Shown here piece after piece: positions 8,069 through 8,072 of a DNA stretch of 8,072 nucleotides. The first letter of the stretch is position 1. Every line of letters starts with the position of its first letter. The position numbers and the translations under genes are program-made. The stretch comes from Gammaproteobacteria bacterium. Lineage in GTDB: Bacteria; Pseudomonadota; Gammaproteobacteria; SZUA-229. Location of the stretch: contig WTCC01000215.1 of assembly GCA_013138755.1 (NCBI GenBank), forward strand, positions 1-8,072, read 5' to 3'. The notes under the pieces were generated by a model. It was not told the origin of the DNA, did no database searches, and saw only the letters and a program-made list of their open reading frames with translations.

Positions 8069-8072
8069 AGCT

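Overview
The window looks like a chromosomal housekeeping region of a gammaproteobacterium with moderately AT-leaning DNA. The truncated sigma-70 N terminus, the pyruvate kinase of the PykA type and the GapA-like dehydrogenase all read closest to gammaproteobacterial versions. The order tkt-gap-pgk-pyk, probably followed by an aldolase gene just outside the window, is common in autotrophic and C1-using proteobacteria. The sequence alone does not fix genus or lifestyle.

Layout. Positions 1-669 hold the first 223 codons of rpoD on the minus strand; the gene runs off the left edge. A 353-bp divergent intergenic region separates it from a plus-strand gene for a small cytosolic thioredoxin-fold protein (1023-1586). 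Then comes a plus-strand series of central carbon genes: transketolase (1828-3825), glyceraldehyde-3-phosphate dehydrogenase (3975-4976), phosphoglycerate kinase (5311-6498) and pyruvate kinase (6551-7975). The last 97 bp carry a promoter-like pair and end on a Shine-Dalgarno sequence for a gene that must start just past the right edge.

How the genes work together. Tkt interconverts pentose, triose and hexose phosphates. Gap and Pgk carry triose phosphate to 3-phosphoglycerate, or the reverse in gluconeogenesis or carbon fixation. Pyk makes pyruvate and ATP. The cluster is not one tight operon: pgk and pyk are 52 bp apart and probably co-transcribed, but tkt/gap and gap/pgk are separated by palindromic repeat elements. 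The second gap also holds a good rho-independent terminator followed by a candidate pgk promoter.

The coding content is ordinary. The less routine material is between genes: an 84-bp near-complete palindrome after tkt, a broken copy of it before pgk that shares flanking sequence, an unrelated palindrome of about 100 bp directly after gap, and a small stem-loop presenting the ribosome binding site of the thioredoxin-like gene. I found no CRISPR array, transposase, tRNA, rRNA, phage or defence gene, and no sign of an undescribed multi-gene system.
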